64,000 bases of DNA from Mycolicibacterium frederiksbergense (GCF_012223425.1 NZ_CP038799.1:4634249-4698248); one strand, 5' to 3'. Shown: positions 35,423 through 44,376, numbered from the stretch's first letter. Program-made: numbers and translations. The notes: generated from the sequence alone by a model not told the origin.

Positions 35423-36659
35423 GTGGCTGCAACGGGATGGTGGCGGTCACCGCGGTGCCCGATCCCCGGCGCGACCGGATGGTGAGCCGGCCACCGACCA
35501 GCTCGGCGCGCTCCGTCATCGACAACAATCCGTAACCACGAGTCTGGGGGTCGCCGCCCGCACGTTCGGCAGCATTGAAACCGACGCCGTCATCGACGAT
35601 CTCCAGAATCGCGATGTCGTCGTGCACCACGAAACTGAGCTTGGCCACACTCGCCGCGGCATGCTTGACGACATTCTGCAGGCACTCCTGGGCAATGCGA
35701 TAGAGCGCCAGTTCGACATGCTCGGCCAGTCGGCTTTCCGCCAACTGGACCTCCAGGTCCAGTTGGGGTATCGAACGGGCCAGACTGGCCAGCCCCCCGG
35801 CCAACCCGAGATCGTCGAGAACCGGCGGGCGCAAACCACTGATCGCCGCACGGGCCTCCTCCAATGTGAGTCCCACGAGTTCGCGCGCGGCGCCGAGCTG
35901 CTCGGATGCCTCATCCACATCATCGTGCATGGCCCTTGCGGCGGCGTCGAGACGATAGGCAAGGGTGATCAGCCGCTGCGAGATGCCGTCGTGGATATCA
36001 CCGGCCAGATGCCTGCGCTCGGTCTCTTGTGCCTCGATGACCTGCTCGACGAAACTCTCGTGAGCGCGCTGGCGAGCCAACAGCTGCCGGTGTAGCCGGG
36101 CCTGATGCAACGCGCCGGCAATCAGCCGGCCGATCACCCTGAGCAGCTCGACGTCGCGCGGCGTGAATTGCCGTCGCTCCACGGTGTAAACCGACAATTC
36201 GCCGACCAGTCCACCCGGATCGGTTTCCATCGGCACCGACACCATTGAGGTGAATCCGGATGTGCTGAATGCGGCGATGGGGACGTACCGTGCGTCGGAC
36301 TCCTTGTCCTCGGTGATGACCACCGCTTCCCGGTGGCTCGCCACCCACCCGGAGATGCCCGCGCCAAGTGGTAGTTGGACGCGCCCGACCTCCTTGTCGT
36401 AGGGCGGAGTCGCCCCGGCGAGAGTCAACGAGCGGTCGCCGTCATCGAGAACGTGGACGAAACACACATCGGCGCCGGTGGTGTCGATGATCATGCGTGC
36501 TGCGGCGGCTGCGAGAGGCTCGACGGTCGGATCTCTCGAGGTGGCCTCTATCAGCGCACGCAACAGCGCCAGTTCCCCGTCAGCGTCGACGAAGTCACGT
36601 ACTGCGTTCTGTCCGTTCGCCTGACCGGGCACCCGTTGCGGAGTAGCGGTACTCTTCAC
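35397..36659 (-). CDS. GAF-domain sensor histidine kinase (NarX/DevS-like)
   Basis: A 420-residue cytoplasmic kinase. A GAF domain (about residues 40-185) is followed by a coiled region. The HisKA_3 dimerisation helix has the phospho-acceptor histidine in ERRHLAGDIHDGISQRLITLA. The HATPase follows with EALYRIAQECLQNVVKHA-like N box (VELALYRIAQECLQNVVKHA) and VDDGVGF. It starts with GTG overlapping the response-regulator stop (GTGA). Only one GAF domain and no heme-ligand prediction, so the signal (redox, gas or metabolite) is open. It lies between CbbX-side genes and the cbbE operon. Confidence 0.9.
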   Translation of the reverse strand: MKSTATPQRVPGQANGQNAVRDFVDADGELALLRALIEATSRDPTVEPLAAAAARMIIDTTGADVCFVHVLDDGDRSLTLAGATPPYDKEVGRVQLPLGAGISGWVASHREAVVITEDKESDARYVPIAAFSTSGFTSMVSVPMETDPGGLVGELSVYTVERRQFTPRDVELLRVIGRLIAGALHQARLHRQLLARQRAHESFVEQVIEAQETERRHLAGDIHDGISQRLITLAYRLDAAARAMHDDVDEASEQLGAARELVGLTLEEARAAISGLRPPVLDDLGLAGGLASLARSIPQLDLEVQLAESRLAEHVELALYRIAQECLQNVVKHAAASVAKLSFVVHDDIAILEIVDDGVGFNAAERAGGDPQTRGYGLLSMTERAELVGGRLTIRSRRGSGTAVTATIPLQPPSLGVLVD

Positions 36660-37327
36660 CTGAAAATGCCCTCTCGCAACGCGGCCGCCACGGCGCTCGT
36701 GCGGTCACCGACACCGAGCTTGCGGTACATCGATCGCAGATGGCTTTTCACCGTCTCGTCCCCGATGACCAACCTGACTGCGATGGCCCGGTTGGACAAG
36801 CCGCTGACCATGAACGACAGAATCTCGCTCTCCCGCTGGGTCAGTCCCTGCCGGGCGCCGGGCCAGAATTCGTCGCGCTGCAACCTGGCCGCCGTGTCGA
36901 CCGCGCGAGCCGCCAGGCCGGGATCGATTGCCATCTCGCCGTTTTTCACCAACTCCAATTGGTGCACGAGATCGTCGCTGCTGATGCTCTTCAGCAGATA
37001 ACCCGATGCACCGACTCTCATCGCCTGAAAGAGGTACTGCTCGTCGTCGTACACCGACAACATCACGATTCTGCGATCGGGATTGCGTTGCCGCAATGTC
37101 AAACACAGGTCCAGTCCGCTGGAGCCCTGCATCCTGACATCGCACAGCACGACGTCGGGGTCGAGACTCTCGACAACCTGAACGGCCTGCTCGACACCTA
37201 CCGCCTGCCCGACCACGCGGACTTTGCTCTGAAAGCCGGTGAGCATGGCCTTGAGACCTTCGATCACCATCTGGTGATCGTCGACGAGCACAACCCGAAC
37301 CGGACCCGCAACCGTCGCTGTCATCAT
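36656..37327 (-). CDS. NarL/DosR-type response regulator (receiver plus LuxR HTH)
   Basis: A 223-residue regulator. The receiver domain shows VDDHQMVIEG and the phosphorylatable aspartate in VVLCDVRMQG, and KSISSDD for the conserved lysine. The C-terminal LuxR-type HTH is LTQRESEILSFMVSGLSNRAIAVRLVIGDETVKSHLRSMYRKL. It partners the adjacent kinase by a coupled GTGA junction. The ATG at 37327 lies six bases after a TATCGT -10-like element, so the transcript may be leaderless. It faces the cbbE operon, and the palindrome between them is a candidate target. Confidence 0.9.
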   Translation of the reverse strand: MMTATVAGPVRVVLVDDHQMVIEGLKAMLTGFQSKVRVVGQAVGVEQAVQVVESLDPDVVLCDVRMQGSSGLDLCLTLRQRNPDRRIVMLSVYDDEQYLFQAMRVGASGYLLKSISSDDLVHQLELVKNGEMAIDPGLAARAVDTAARLQRDEFWPGARQGLTQRESEILSFMVSGLSNRAIAVRLVIGDETVKSHLRSMYRKLGVGDRTSAVAAALREGIFR

Positions 37328-37467
37328 GGCAACACGATAGGAGTGCAAGCCGGCGGAGTCACGCAAGTTCGGCCCCCAGCGCGCAATCTCACCCGTACAA
37401 CCCCCCGTTACGGGGGAACCCGGGGCCTACGCGGGTTCCTAACATCGCGTTGACTCAAGGAGGTTAG
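37328..37467. promoter_or_regulatory. Divergent control region with a 15-bp palindrome upstream of cbbE
   Basis: CCCCCGTTACGGGGG at 37402-37416 is a perfect palindrome about its central T. A TAACAT -10-like element follows at 37440-37445, 23 bases downstream, and AAGGAGGT lies just before the cbbE ATG. An imperfect second repeat AACCCGGGGCCTACGCGGGTT lies between. The box position suits an activator overlapping the -35 region. Binding by the adjacent response regulator is inference. Confidence 0.65.
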
Positions 37468-38154
37468 ATGGACAGGCGCTCGCCAACCATCGTCGCATCG
37501 GTTCTGCCCGCTGATTATTCCGACCTCGGTCAGGAGTTGCGGCACCTGGAGAAGGCGGGCGTCGACCGCGTCCAGTGGGACGTGATGGACGGTCAGTTCG
37601 TGCCGAACCTGACCTTCGGACCGGATGTCATCGCCGCCGGACGGCCACATGTGTCGATGGGCTTCGAAGCGCATCTGATGGTGAACGAGCCGGATCCGAT
37701 GCTGGCCACCTGGGTGCAGGTCGGCTGCGAGATTGTCATCGTGCACGCCGAGGCGACCAGGCACCTGCACCGCACCCTTTCTGCGATCGCCGATCTGGGG
37801 GCGCGCGCGGGTGTGGCACTGAATCCGGCAACACCACTGGAGGTCGTCGTCAATGTCCTCGACCTCGTCGACCTGCTGCTGGTGATGACGGTGAATCCGG
37901 GGTTCGGCGGCCAGCAGTACATCGCGTCGATGGAGACCAAGATCGCCGCGGCGCGCCGCGAAATCGACCGCAGGGGAGGCGGTATCGAGTTGGAAGTGGA
38001 TGGCGGGATAGGGCTGACAACCATCGACGGCGCCGCCCGGTCGGGAGCCGACGTGTTTTGCGCGGGATCCTCCATCTTCAAGGGATCCGGAACGATGTCC
38101 GATCGTGTCGGCGCGCTGCGCAGCGCCGCGGCATCGGGGGCAGAGAGCCGATGA
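37468..38154 (+). CDS. cbbE: Ribulose-phosphate 3-epimerase
   Basis: A 228-residue TIM-barrel enzyme interconverting xylulose 5-phosphate and ribulose 5-phosphate. VASVLPADYSDLG, WDVMDGQFVPNLTFGP and MTVNPGFGGQ carry the metal-binding and catalytic residues. First gene of a five-gene operon; the ATG is preceded by AAGGAGGT. The stop overlaps the transketolase start (ATGA). Mycobacteria have a housekeeping rpe elsewhere, so this is an island copy. Confidence 0.96.
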   Translation: MDRRSPTIVASVLPADYSDLGQELRHLEKAGVDRVQWDVMDGQFVPNLTFGPDVIAAGRPHVSMGFEAHLMVNEPDPMLATWVQVGCEIVIVHAEATRHLHRTLSAIADLGARAGVALNPATPLEVVVNVLDLVDLLLVMTVNPGFGGQQYIASMETKIAAARREIDRRGGGIELEVDGGIGLTTIDGAARSGADVFCAGSSIFKGSGTMSDRVGALRSAAASGAESR

Positions 38155-40181
38155 CCGCCGACAGTGTGACAGCCGCCGAGCTCCCAGAGCTCACCCCGGA
38201 GATCGATGAACTGGCGATCACCACGCTGCGCTTCTTGGCCGTTGATGCTGTGCAGGCTGCCAACAGTGGTCACCCCGGCCTGCCATTGGGCGCCGCGCCC
38301 GCCCTGTGGACACTGTGGTCACGACATTTACGGCACGATCCGGCGCATCCGGACTGGCCCGATCGGGACCGGTTCATCCTGTCGGCCGGGCACGGTTCGG
38401 CCTTGCTGTACGCGCTGCTCCATGTGTTCGGTTACGGCTTGGAGACCGCCGAACTCGCCCGATTCCGTCAGCTGGGGTCCCGTACGCCAGGACATCCGGA
38501 ACTGGGTCAGACCCCGGGTGTCGAGACCACGACCGGCCCGCTCGGCCAGGGACTTGCCAACGCGGTCGGCATGGCACTCGCCGAACGGATGCTGGCGGCT
38601 CGTTGCAACGACGAACAGCACACGATCGTCGACCACCGAACCTGGGTCCTGGCCGGTGACGGTGACCTGATGGAGGGAATCAGCCACGAGGCGGCGTCGT
38701 TGGCTGGGCGCCTGGGCCTCGGCCGTCTGGTGGTGCTCTTCGATGACAACAACATCACCATCGACGGCACCGCCGACATCAGCTGTGGTGACGATGCGAC
38801 AGCACGATTCGCGGCGTACGGATGGCGCACGCTGTCGGTCGACGACGGTAACGATATCGACGCCGTCGATCGGGCGTTGGCTGTTGCCCGCAAGGATGAT
38901 TCGGCCCCTACGTTCATCCGGGTGCGCACCACCATCGGCTACGGAGCGCCGGGTGTCGAAGGCACTTCCAAGGCGCATGGCAATCCGCTCGGTGCCGAAA
39001 CGATAGCGGCAATGCGTGCGCGTTGCGGCTGGCCCAGCACCGCATTCCACGTGCCGGACGAGGTCGCCATGTGCGCGGGCCGACTCGCCGCCGAAGGCGC
39101 CACCACACGGGCCGGCTGGGTCCGCGACTACGCAGAATGGACGGTGGACAATTCGAGATTGGCCATCGATCACCGGCTCGATCAGGTGCCGGGTCCGCCC
39201 GAAGCAGAGGCAGCGGGTATCGATGCGCCGACACAGAAGCCCATCGCGACGCGGCAGGCCTCCGGCATCGCGCTCAATCATCTGGCATCCCGGTACCCGG
39301 CACTCGTCGGGGGATCGGCTGACCTGGCCGCCTCGACCAATACCGGAATTCCCGGTGGATCTGTGAGTTCCGACGACTTCTCTGGCCGCACCATACATTT
39401 CGGCATCCGCGAGCACGGCATGGCGGCGGTGATGAACGGTATCGCCGTACATGGCGGCCTGCGGCCGTTCGGTAGTACATTTCTGGTGTTTGCCGACTAT
39501 CTGCGCCCGGCCTTGCGCTTGTCCGCGTTGATGCGGCAGCCGGTCATCTACGTCTTCACCCACGATTCGGTTCACGTCGGTGAGGACGGGCCGACGCACC
39601 AGCCGGTCGAGCATATCGAATCGCTGCGGCTGATCCCCGGGGTGACGGTGCTGCGTCCGGCAGACAATGGAGAGACCGCCATCGCGTGGGATATCGCGGC
39701 ACGCAACCTCACCGGGCCCACCGTGCTGATCTTGACCAGGCAGAGTCTGCCGAATCTCGGTGAGAACGGGCTCGATGATCTGCGCCTGAACGGATTTCGG
39801 ACAGTAGGCGGATTCCTCGATCAACCCGATGTGCTGTTGGGTGCCAGCGGTTCGGAGGTGTCCCTGGCGGTTGCGGCGGCCGAGCTCCTGGCCGAACGTG
39901 GTGTGCGGGCGGCGGTCATCTCGGTGATGTGGCGTGAGCGGCTCGCCGAGGTGCTGTCCGAGCGACGCGCCGTCCTGCCCGACGTACCTGCGGTGTGGAT
40001 AGAGGCCGGTGTCACCGTCGGTTGGCGCGCCCTGGCGCGGGACCGCGACGATGTCATCGGGCTGAATCGGTTCGGCGAAAGTGGGCCGGGTCCGCAGGTG
40101 GCCGCCCACCTGGGCCTCACTCCGGATGCGATCGTCCAATCGGCACTGGAGACACTGGCCCGGACCGATCACCGTGGTTAG
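38151..40181 (+). CDS. cbbT: Transketolase of the Calvin cycle
   Basis: A 676-residue thiamine-diphosphate enzyme moving two-carbon ketol units in RuBP regeneration. NSGHPGLPLGAAP near the N-terminus, TTGPLGQGLANAVGMA, GDGDLMEGISHEA for ThDP/metal binding, and the pyrimidine-domain region FGIREHGMAAVMNG with THDSVHVGEDGPTHQPVE are present. The ATG at 38151 overlaps the cbbE stop; upstream frames are read-through of cbbE. Confidence 0.96.
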   Translation: MTADSVTAAELPELTPEIDELAITTLRFLAVDAVQAANSGHPGLPLGAAPALWTLWSRHLRHDPAHPDWPDRDRFILSAGHGSALLYALLHVFGYGLETAELARFRQLGSRTPGHPELGQTPGVETTTGPLGQGLANAVGMALAERMLAARCNDEQHTIVDHRTWVLAGDGDLMEGISHEAASLAGRLGLGRLVVLFDDNNITIDGTADISCGDDATARFAAYGWRTLSVDDGNDIDAVDRALAVARKDDSAPTFIRVRTTIGYGAPGVEGTSKAHGNPLGAETIAAMRARCGWPSTAFHVPDEVAMCAGRLAAEGATTRAGWVRDYAEWTVDNSRLAIDHRLDQVPGPPEAEAAGIDAPTQKPIATRQASGIALNHLASRYPALVGGSADLAASTNTGIPGGSVSSDDFSGRTIHFGIREHGMAAVMNGIAVHGGLRPFGSTFLVFADYLRPALRLSALMRQPVIYVFTHDSVHVGEDGPTHQPVEHIESLRLIPGVTVLRPADNGETAIAWDIAARNLTGPTVLILTRQSLPNLGENGLDDLRLNGFRTVGGFLDQPDVLLGASGSEVSLAVAAAELLAERGVRAAVISVMWRERLAEVLSERRAVLPDVPAVWIEAGVTVGWRALARDRDDVIGLNRFGESGPGPQVAAHLGLTPDAIVQSALETLARTDHRG

Positions 40182-40189
40182 GTCCCCCC

Positions 40190-41131
40190 GTGTCCGACAA
40201 ACGGTTTAGGATCAGCCGCGCTGCCGATACTCGCCCTCGGCCGGTCATGCTCGCGATCGCCGGGGACAGTGCCGCGGGAAAGGCCACGCTCACACGGGGG
40301 CTGGCGCATACCCTCGGAACCGATCGGTGTGTTGTCTTCTCCGCCGACGACTATCAGCGTTTCGATCGCACCGAAAGAACCGGCACGGCGCTGACTCCGG
40401 TGCATCCCGACAGTAACTACCTCGCCATCCTGGAACAGCATCTTCAGTTGCTGGCGACCGGTCAGCCGGTGCTCAAGCCGGTCTACGATCACACCACCGG
40501 TCTGCGCACCCGGCCGGAACTTGTGGAACCCAACGACTTCGTCATCGTGCACGGGGTGCTACCGCTGCACAGCAAGCTGGCGCGAGCCTGCTTCGACGTC
40601 AGTGTCTACCTCGACCCGGCCGAGGACCTCCGCCGATGCTGGAAACTGCGGCGAGACACCGTGGAACGTGGATACACCGACGAACAGGTGCGGGAATCAC
40701 TCGCGGCCGCGGAGAGCGCATCGGTGTCGGTGATAAGGCCGCAGCGCGCCGAGGCCGATATCGTCGTCCGGTTTGCCGGGATCGACGGACGTGACGATCC
40801 GCCCGGGACTCCACTGTCGGCAGAGGTGTTGCTACGCAACACCATCGCGCAACCGGACCTGGCGCAGATCCTTCAGCCGACACTCACCCGGACCGCACAC
40901 CTGCGGTTGACCCGGGACACCGACGGAAGGCCGGTGGACAGTCTGCACATCCACGGCTATGCCTCGGCGGAGGAGAATGCCGCGGCCGAGCTACTGATCT
41001 GGCGTGCGCTCGGCGAACCCGACGCCGAGGTACCGATCTGCCTGGGGAACACCGGCACCGGAACCCGAAGCACACCGTTGGCCATCACGCAGATGCTGTT
41101 GCGGTATCACATGATGCGTGGCTCGCGATGA
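40190..41131 (+). CDS. Second phosphoribulokinase-like protein (class II type) with altered motifs
   Basis: A 313-residue P-loop kinase of the cyanobacterial/plant phosphoribulokinase type: AIAGDSAAGKATL, SADDYQRFDRTERTGTAL, LKPVYDHTTGLRT, DVSVYLDP, WKLRRDTVERGY. Two key positions differ from the usual pattern: the P-loop has A after Lys (GKA instead of GKS/T), and the usual E-G-L-H-P acidic residue is His (VIVHGVLPLHS). It may be poorly active, regulatory or altered in substrate. A typical class I enzyme is at 10804. It starts with GTG eight bases after cbbT; its stop overlaps cbbY by four bases. Confidence 0.85.
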   Translation: MSDKRFRISRAADTRPRPVMLAIAGDSAAGKATLTRGLAHTLGTDRCVVFSADDYQRFDRTERTGTALTPVHPDSNYLAILEQHLQLLATGQPVLKPVYDHTTGLRTRPELVEPNDFVIVHGVLPLHSKLARACFDVSVYLDPAEDLRRCWKLRRDTVERGYTDEQVRESLAAAESASVSVIRPQRAEADIVVRFAGIDGRDDPPGTPLSAEVLLRNTIAQPDLAQILQPTLTRTAHLRLTRDTDGRPVDSLHIHGYASAEENAAAELLIWRALGEPDAEVPICLGNTGTGTRSTPLAITQMLLRYHMMRGSR

Positions 41132-41847
41132 TGTGTGAACGCCCATCGCTTCGCGCTGTGATCTTCGATGTCGACGGCACGCTGGCCGACACCGAACGTG
41201 ACGGCCATCGTCCCGCGTTCAACGACGCCTTCGCCATGCATGGCATCGATGTGACGTGGGATCCCGAGCAATACGGCCGACTGCTGCAGATGACCGGCGG
41301 GCGCCGTCGCATTGCGGCCGAACTGCACCGCTTGGGCTATGCGGAGGCAGAACGGCGAGCCGCCGAGATCCATGCCACCAAGACCGCCTTGTTCCGGGAC
41401 CGCATACTGGCCGGCGAGGTGCTGCCCCGCGTCGGGTTGCGGTCATTGCTCAGCAGTCTGGCCGACACCGGTATCACCATCGCGGTGGCGACCACCGGCC
41501 GCCGTGCCTGGGTGGAACCACTGGTGGATCAGCTCATCGGTCACGGCGTGGCCGATGCCGTGCTGACCGGTGACGACGTCGAACAGCTCAAACCCGATCC
41601 CGAGGTCTACCTCAAGGCCCTCGATCGGCTCGGCATCGCGGCCGAACAAGCGCTCGCGGTGGAGGATTCCTCCGTCGGCTTGCGCGCCGCGGTCGCCGCC
41701 GGAATCGCGACGGTGGTGGTCACCAACGACTACACCCGTGCCCAGGACTTCGCGGCGGCGGCCGCGGTGCGTGCCGGATACGGTGGGCCGCAATCCCTCA
41801 CCGCCGCGATGTGTCAGCGCATCCATCGGCAGTGGTGGGGGAGATGA
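41128..41847 (+). CDS. cbbY: CbbY-type HAD phosphatase (xylulose-1,5-bisphosphate phosphatase)
   Basis: A 239-residue HAD hydrolase. The nucleophile motif is FDVDGTLADTERDGHRPAFN, closely matching CbbY, which removes the RuBisCO misfire inhibitor xylulose 1,5-bisphosphate. AVATTGRRAWV and KPDPEVYLKAL follow, with EDSSVGLRAA. The ATG overlaps the kinase-like gene (ATGA). It is a RuBisCO repair function beside CbbX. Confidence 0.9.
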   Translation: MMCERPSLRAVIFDVDGTLADTERDGHRPAFNDAFAMHGIDVTWDPEQYGRLLQMTGGRRRIAAELHRLGYAEAERRAAEIHATKTALFRDRILAGEVLPRVGLRSLLSSLADTGITIAVATTGRRAWVEPLVDQLIGHGVADAVLTGDDVEQLKPDPEVYLKALDRLGIAAEQALAVEDSSVGLRAAVAAGIATVVVTNDYTRAQDFAAAAAVRAGYGGPQSLTAAMCQRIHRQWWGR

Positions 41848-42896
41848 CCGTCGCTGCCGAATCGCTGGTGTCCGAACACGATTGCCTATTGCTCGATCTC
41901 GACGGCACCGTGTACCGGGGAGCCGAACCCGTCGACGGGGCGGTCGCCACCTTGACCGGCCTCGGTGTGCAGAGCCTCTTTGTGACCAACAACGCCTCAC
42001 GCGGACCCGGTGAGGTGGCGGCGCGGATGCGCCGGATGGGGTTCAGCCTCCGGGACGACGACGTGGTCACCAGTGCACAGAGCGCGGCCCGGCTGCTGGC
42101 GAGCCGGCTGCGTCCCGGCGCACGGGTACTCGTGGTGGGAGCGGATGCGCTTCGTGCTGAAGTGAGTGATGTCGGTTTGTGCCCGGTTCGCGCGGCGGCC
42201 GATGATGCGGTGGCCGTCGTACAGGGCCACTCCACCAGAACCGGATGGGATGATCTCGCCGAGGCGGCGCTGGCCATTCGAGGCGGGGCCTGGTGGCTGG
42301 CCACCAACCTCGATAGTTCGTTCCCGACCGAACGTGGGCTGCTTCCTGGAAACGGGTCGATGGTGGCGGCGCTGCAGACAGCGACCGGCGCCATTCCTGA
42401 CGTCGCGGGCAAGCCACAGCCGGTGATCCTGCGGGATGCGCTCGCACGGGGCCGATTTCAGTCGCCGCTCGTTGTCGGCGACCGGCTTGACACCGATATC
42501 GCTTGTGCGAATGCTGCGGGCCTGCCGAGTCTTCTGGTGTGCAGCGGTGTGGCCGGGCCCGGGGACGTGCTCACGGCGACGGTTGGGCAGCGGCCCACAC
42601 ATGTCGCAATGGATATCCGAAGTCTCAGATACCCGAGTGTGAGCACTCGGGTCGGCCAACAACCCTATTGGCTTGTGGAGGCCGACGGCGATGCAGTGAC
42701 GGTGCTGTCGACGGGAGTCGCCGACGATGGCGATGGCTTGTCGATCATCCGAGCGATCGCCCACGAGATCTGGCAGATCGATACCGGTGAAGGCGGGGTT
42801 ACGTCGGCAATCCGCGCGGGTGACGACCATGCCCGGCGTGCCTTGGCGGCCGTGGAGGTGGTCGAGCGGCCAAGCCGAGACCACACCGCCGTGTAG
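41844..42896 (+). CDS. cbbZ: HAD phosphatase, probable phosphoglycolate phosphatase (CbbZ role)
   Basis: A 350-residue NagD/PNP-type HAD protein: LLLDLDGTVYRGAEPVDGA, FVTNNASRGPGEVA, the cap region, KPQPVILRDAL and VGDRLDTDIACANAAG. Homologues dephosphorylate phosphoglycolate or related sugar phosphates. Position after cbbY supports a 2-phosphoglycolate role after RuBisCO oxygenation. About 90 extra residues at the C-terminus are unassigned. Last gene of the cbb operon; a tetR remnant follows after two bases. Confidence 0.78.
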   Translation: MTVAAESLVSEHDCLLLDLDGTVYRGAEPVDGAVATLTGLGVQSLFVTNNASRGPGEVAARMRRMGFSLRDDDVVTSAQSAARLLASRLRPGARVLVVGADALRAEVSDVGLCPVRAAADDAVAVVQGHSTRTGWDDLAEAALAIRGGAWWLATNLDSSFPTERGLLPGNGSMVAALQTATGAIPDVAGKPQPVILRDALARGRFQSPLVVGDRLDTDIACANAAGLPSLLVCSGVAGPGDVLTATVGQRPTHVAMDIRSLRYPSVSTRVGQQPYWLVEADGDAVTVLSTGVADDGDGLSIIRAIAHEIWQIDTGEGGVTSAIRAGDDHARRALAAVEVVERPSRDHTAV

Positions 42897-42898
42897 TC

Positions 42899-43358
42899 GG
42901 CAAACATTCGTTGTTCCTGCGCAGTCTGGAGTTGTATTGCGCCCATATGTCGGGAGCCGTCCGAGCGGATCTGCACAATCCGGCGTTGAGCGCCTACGAC
43001 CGGCTGGTGGCCCACGTTCGCGGGCTCACCTGGGCGATGGCCTCCGATACCGACCGTCGAGGTTGCCTGATGGCCAAGAGCGCCGACGAGCTCTTCCCTG
43101 CCGGCCCCGACGTCGCCAAACCGGTGAAGCGCACCCTGGACGGATGGCTGCGTGAGTTGACCGCGACGATCACCGCCGCTCAGGCAGACGGTGACATCCC
43201 GGCCGGCAGTGACGCGAAGGCCCTGGCGAGCCTGCTGTCTGCGGTGTTGCGCGGGATGGAGGGGCGTGCGCAAGGGCGGGGTGGCGGCCTCGAACGTAGA
43301 GGCAGCCGCCGAACAGGTCATCACCTTGATGTCCCTCCAGCCGCCCGCGGCAACCTGA
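42899..43358 (+). pseudogene. TetR-family regulator remnant, N-terminal HTH lost and C-terminus frameshifted
   Basis: From GKHSLFLRSLELYCA the sequence matches the end of the TetR HTH and the ligand domain (GCLMAKSADELFP, TITAAQADGDIPAGSDAKALASLLSAVLRGMEG). No helix-turn-helix precedes it: the reading frame upstream is cbbZ. Near 43261-43265 the frame shifts by one base. The continuing frame reads VRKGGVAASNVEAAAEQVITLM and stops at 43358. It is a broken gene, and its left cut coincides with the end of the cbb operon, suggesting insertion or deletion at that point. Confidence 0.82.
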
Positions 43359-43548
43359 TCACAAACGCTTGTCTCGACCTAGACCTCTAAATCTCACCTG
43401 CACCACCGTGCCGGCGGCTTCCCGCGCTCAACCGCGACCATGGGAATGCTCGTATCTGTTCATTCACAAACCCGGATTCATCCACAACCTGAGGTCTCAC
43501 GGGCCACGACGAGACCGGTAGGTCGGTCGGCGTGCCTACCGTCGGCTC
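43359..43548. promoter_or_regulatory. Region upstream of comEA-like gene
   Basis: About 190 bases without a gene. TACCGT at about 43536 ends seven bases before the comEA ATG and could be the -10 of a leaderless transcript. No terminator hairpin with a T-run was found after the tetR remnant. Otherwise nothing seen. Confidence 0.35.
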
Positions 43549-44376
43549 ATGGACACCGAATCGCCCGCGCAGCGCCTGACGCGACGTATCGGGACCGATC
43601 GTGACGCGGTAACCGAAGTGCCAGAGGAGGAGTCGGACACCGTGCTGGCCCGGTGGCTGCCCGATGGAGACAGGCCGTCGGCACGGGATTGGCTCGGTAC
43701 GCTGCGAGCAGACCCGGGCCGGGCCGGTGTGATCGCGTTGCTCGGCGTCGGGATCATCGCGGTGCTGGTCACGGTGTTCACCGTGTTGCGTGATTCACCT
43801 GCGCCGGTCTCCTCGGCGAATCTCCCTGCGGTGCAGATGGTTTCCGGATCTCCCACCGCACAGGCCGGCGCCACCGCAGGCCCGCCGGAGCCACCTGATG
43901 GACCGGTGGTGGTCAGCGTCGTCGGCCTGGTCAACACGCCCGGGCTGGTCACGCTGACGGCGGGGGACCGGATAGCCGACGCACTGGAGGCCGCCGGCGG
44001 CGCGGTGGACGGCGCGGATCTGGTCGGGTTGAATCTGGCCCGCCGCGTCGCGGACGGGGAACAGATCATCGTCGGGTTGGCCGCACCACCTGGATCGCCG
44101 TCACCGATGGGCAGCTCGGTGAGTTCGGCGGCTCCACCCGAACAGGCACCCCCTGCGGGGCCGAACGCCACCGCCACGCCCGGGGCCCCGGTCAACCTGA
44201 ACACCGCGACCCCGGAGGATCTCGACGCCTTGCCCGGTGTCGGGCCGGTCACCGCCGCGGCGATCATCGCGTGGCGGGAGGCCAATGGACGATTCACCAG
44301 CATCGACCAGCTCGGCGAGGTGGACGGTATCGGCCCGGCCCGCCTGGACAAGCTCCGTGGCCTGGTCGATGTGTGA
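43549..44376 (+). CDS. ComEA-like DNA-binding membrane protein (Rv2415c homologue)
   Basis: A 275-residue protein. Residues about 65-80 form a transmembrane anchor (GVIALLGVGIIAVLVTVFTV). A SLBB domain follows (VVVSVVGLVNTPGLVTL through GEQIIVGL). The C-terminal helix-hairpin-helix pair (VNLNTATPEDLDALPGVGPVTAAAIIAWREANG, GPARLDKL) binds DNA. In competent bacteria ComEA delivers DNA to ComEC; natural competence in mycobacteria is not established. It is the first clear core-genome gene right of the island. Its stop overlaps comEC. Confidence 0.93.
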   Translation: MDTESPAQRLTRRIGTDRDAVTEVPEEESDTVLARWLPDGDRPSARDWLGTLRADPGRAGVIALLGVGIIAVLVTVFTVLRDSPAPVSSANLPAVQMVSGSPTAQAGATAGPPEPPDGPVVVSVVGLVNTPGLVTLTAGDRIADALEAAGGAVDGADLVGLNLARRVADGEQIIVGLAAPPGSPSPMGSSVSSAAPPEQAPPAGPNATATPGAPVNLNTATPEDLDALPGVGPVTAAAIIAWREANGRFTSIDQLGEVDGIGPARLDKLRGLVDV

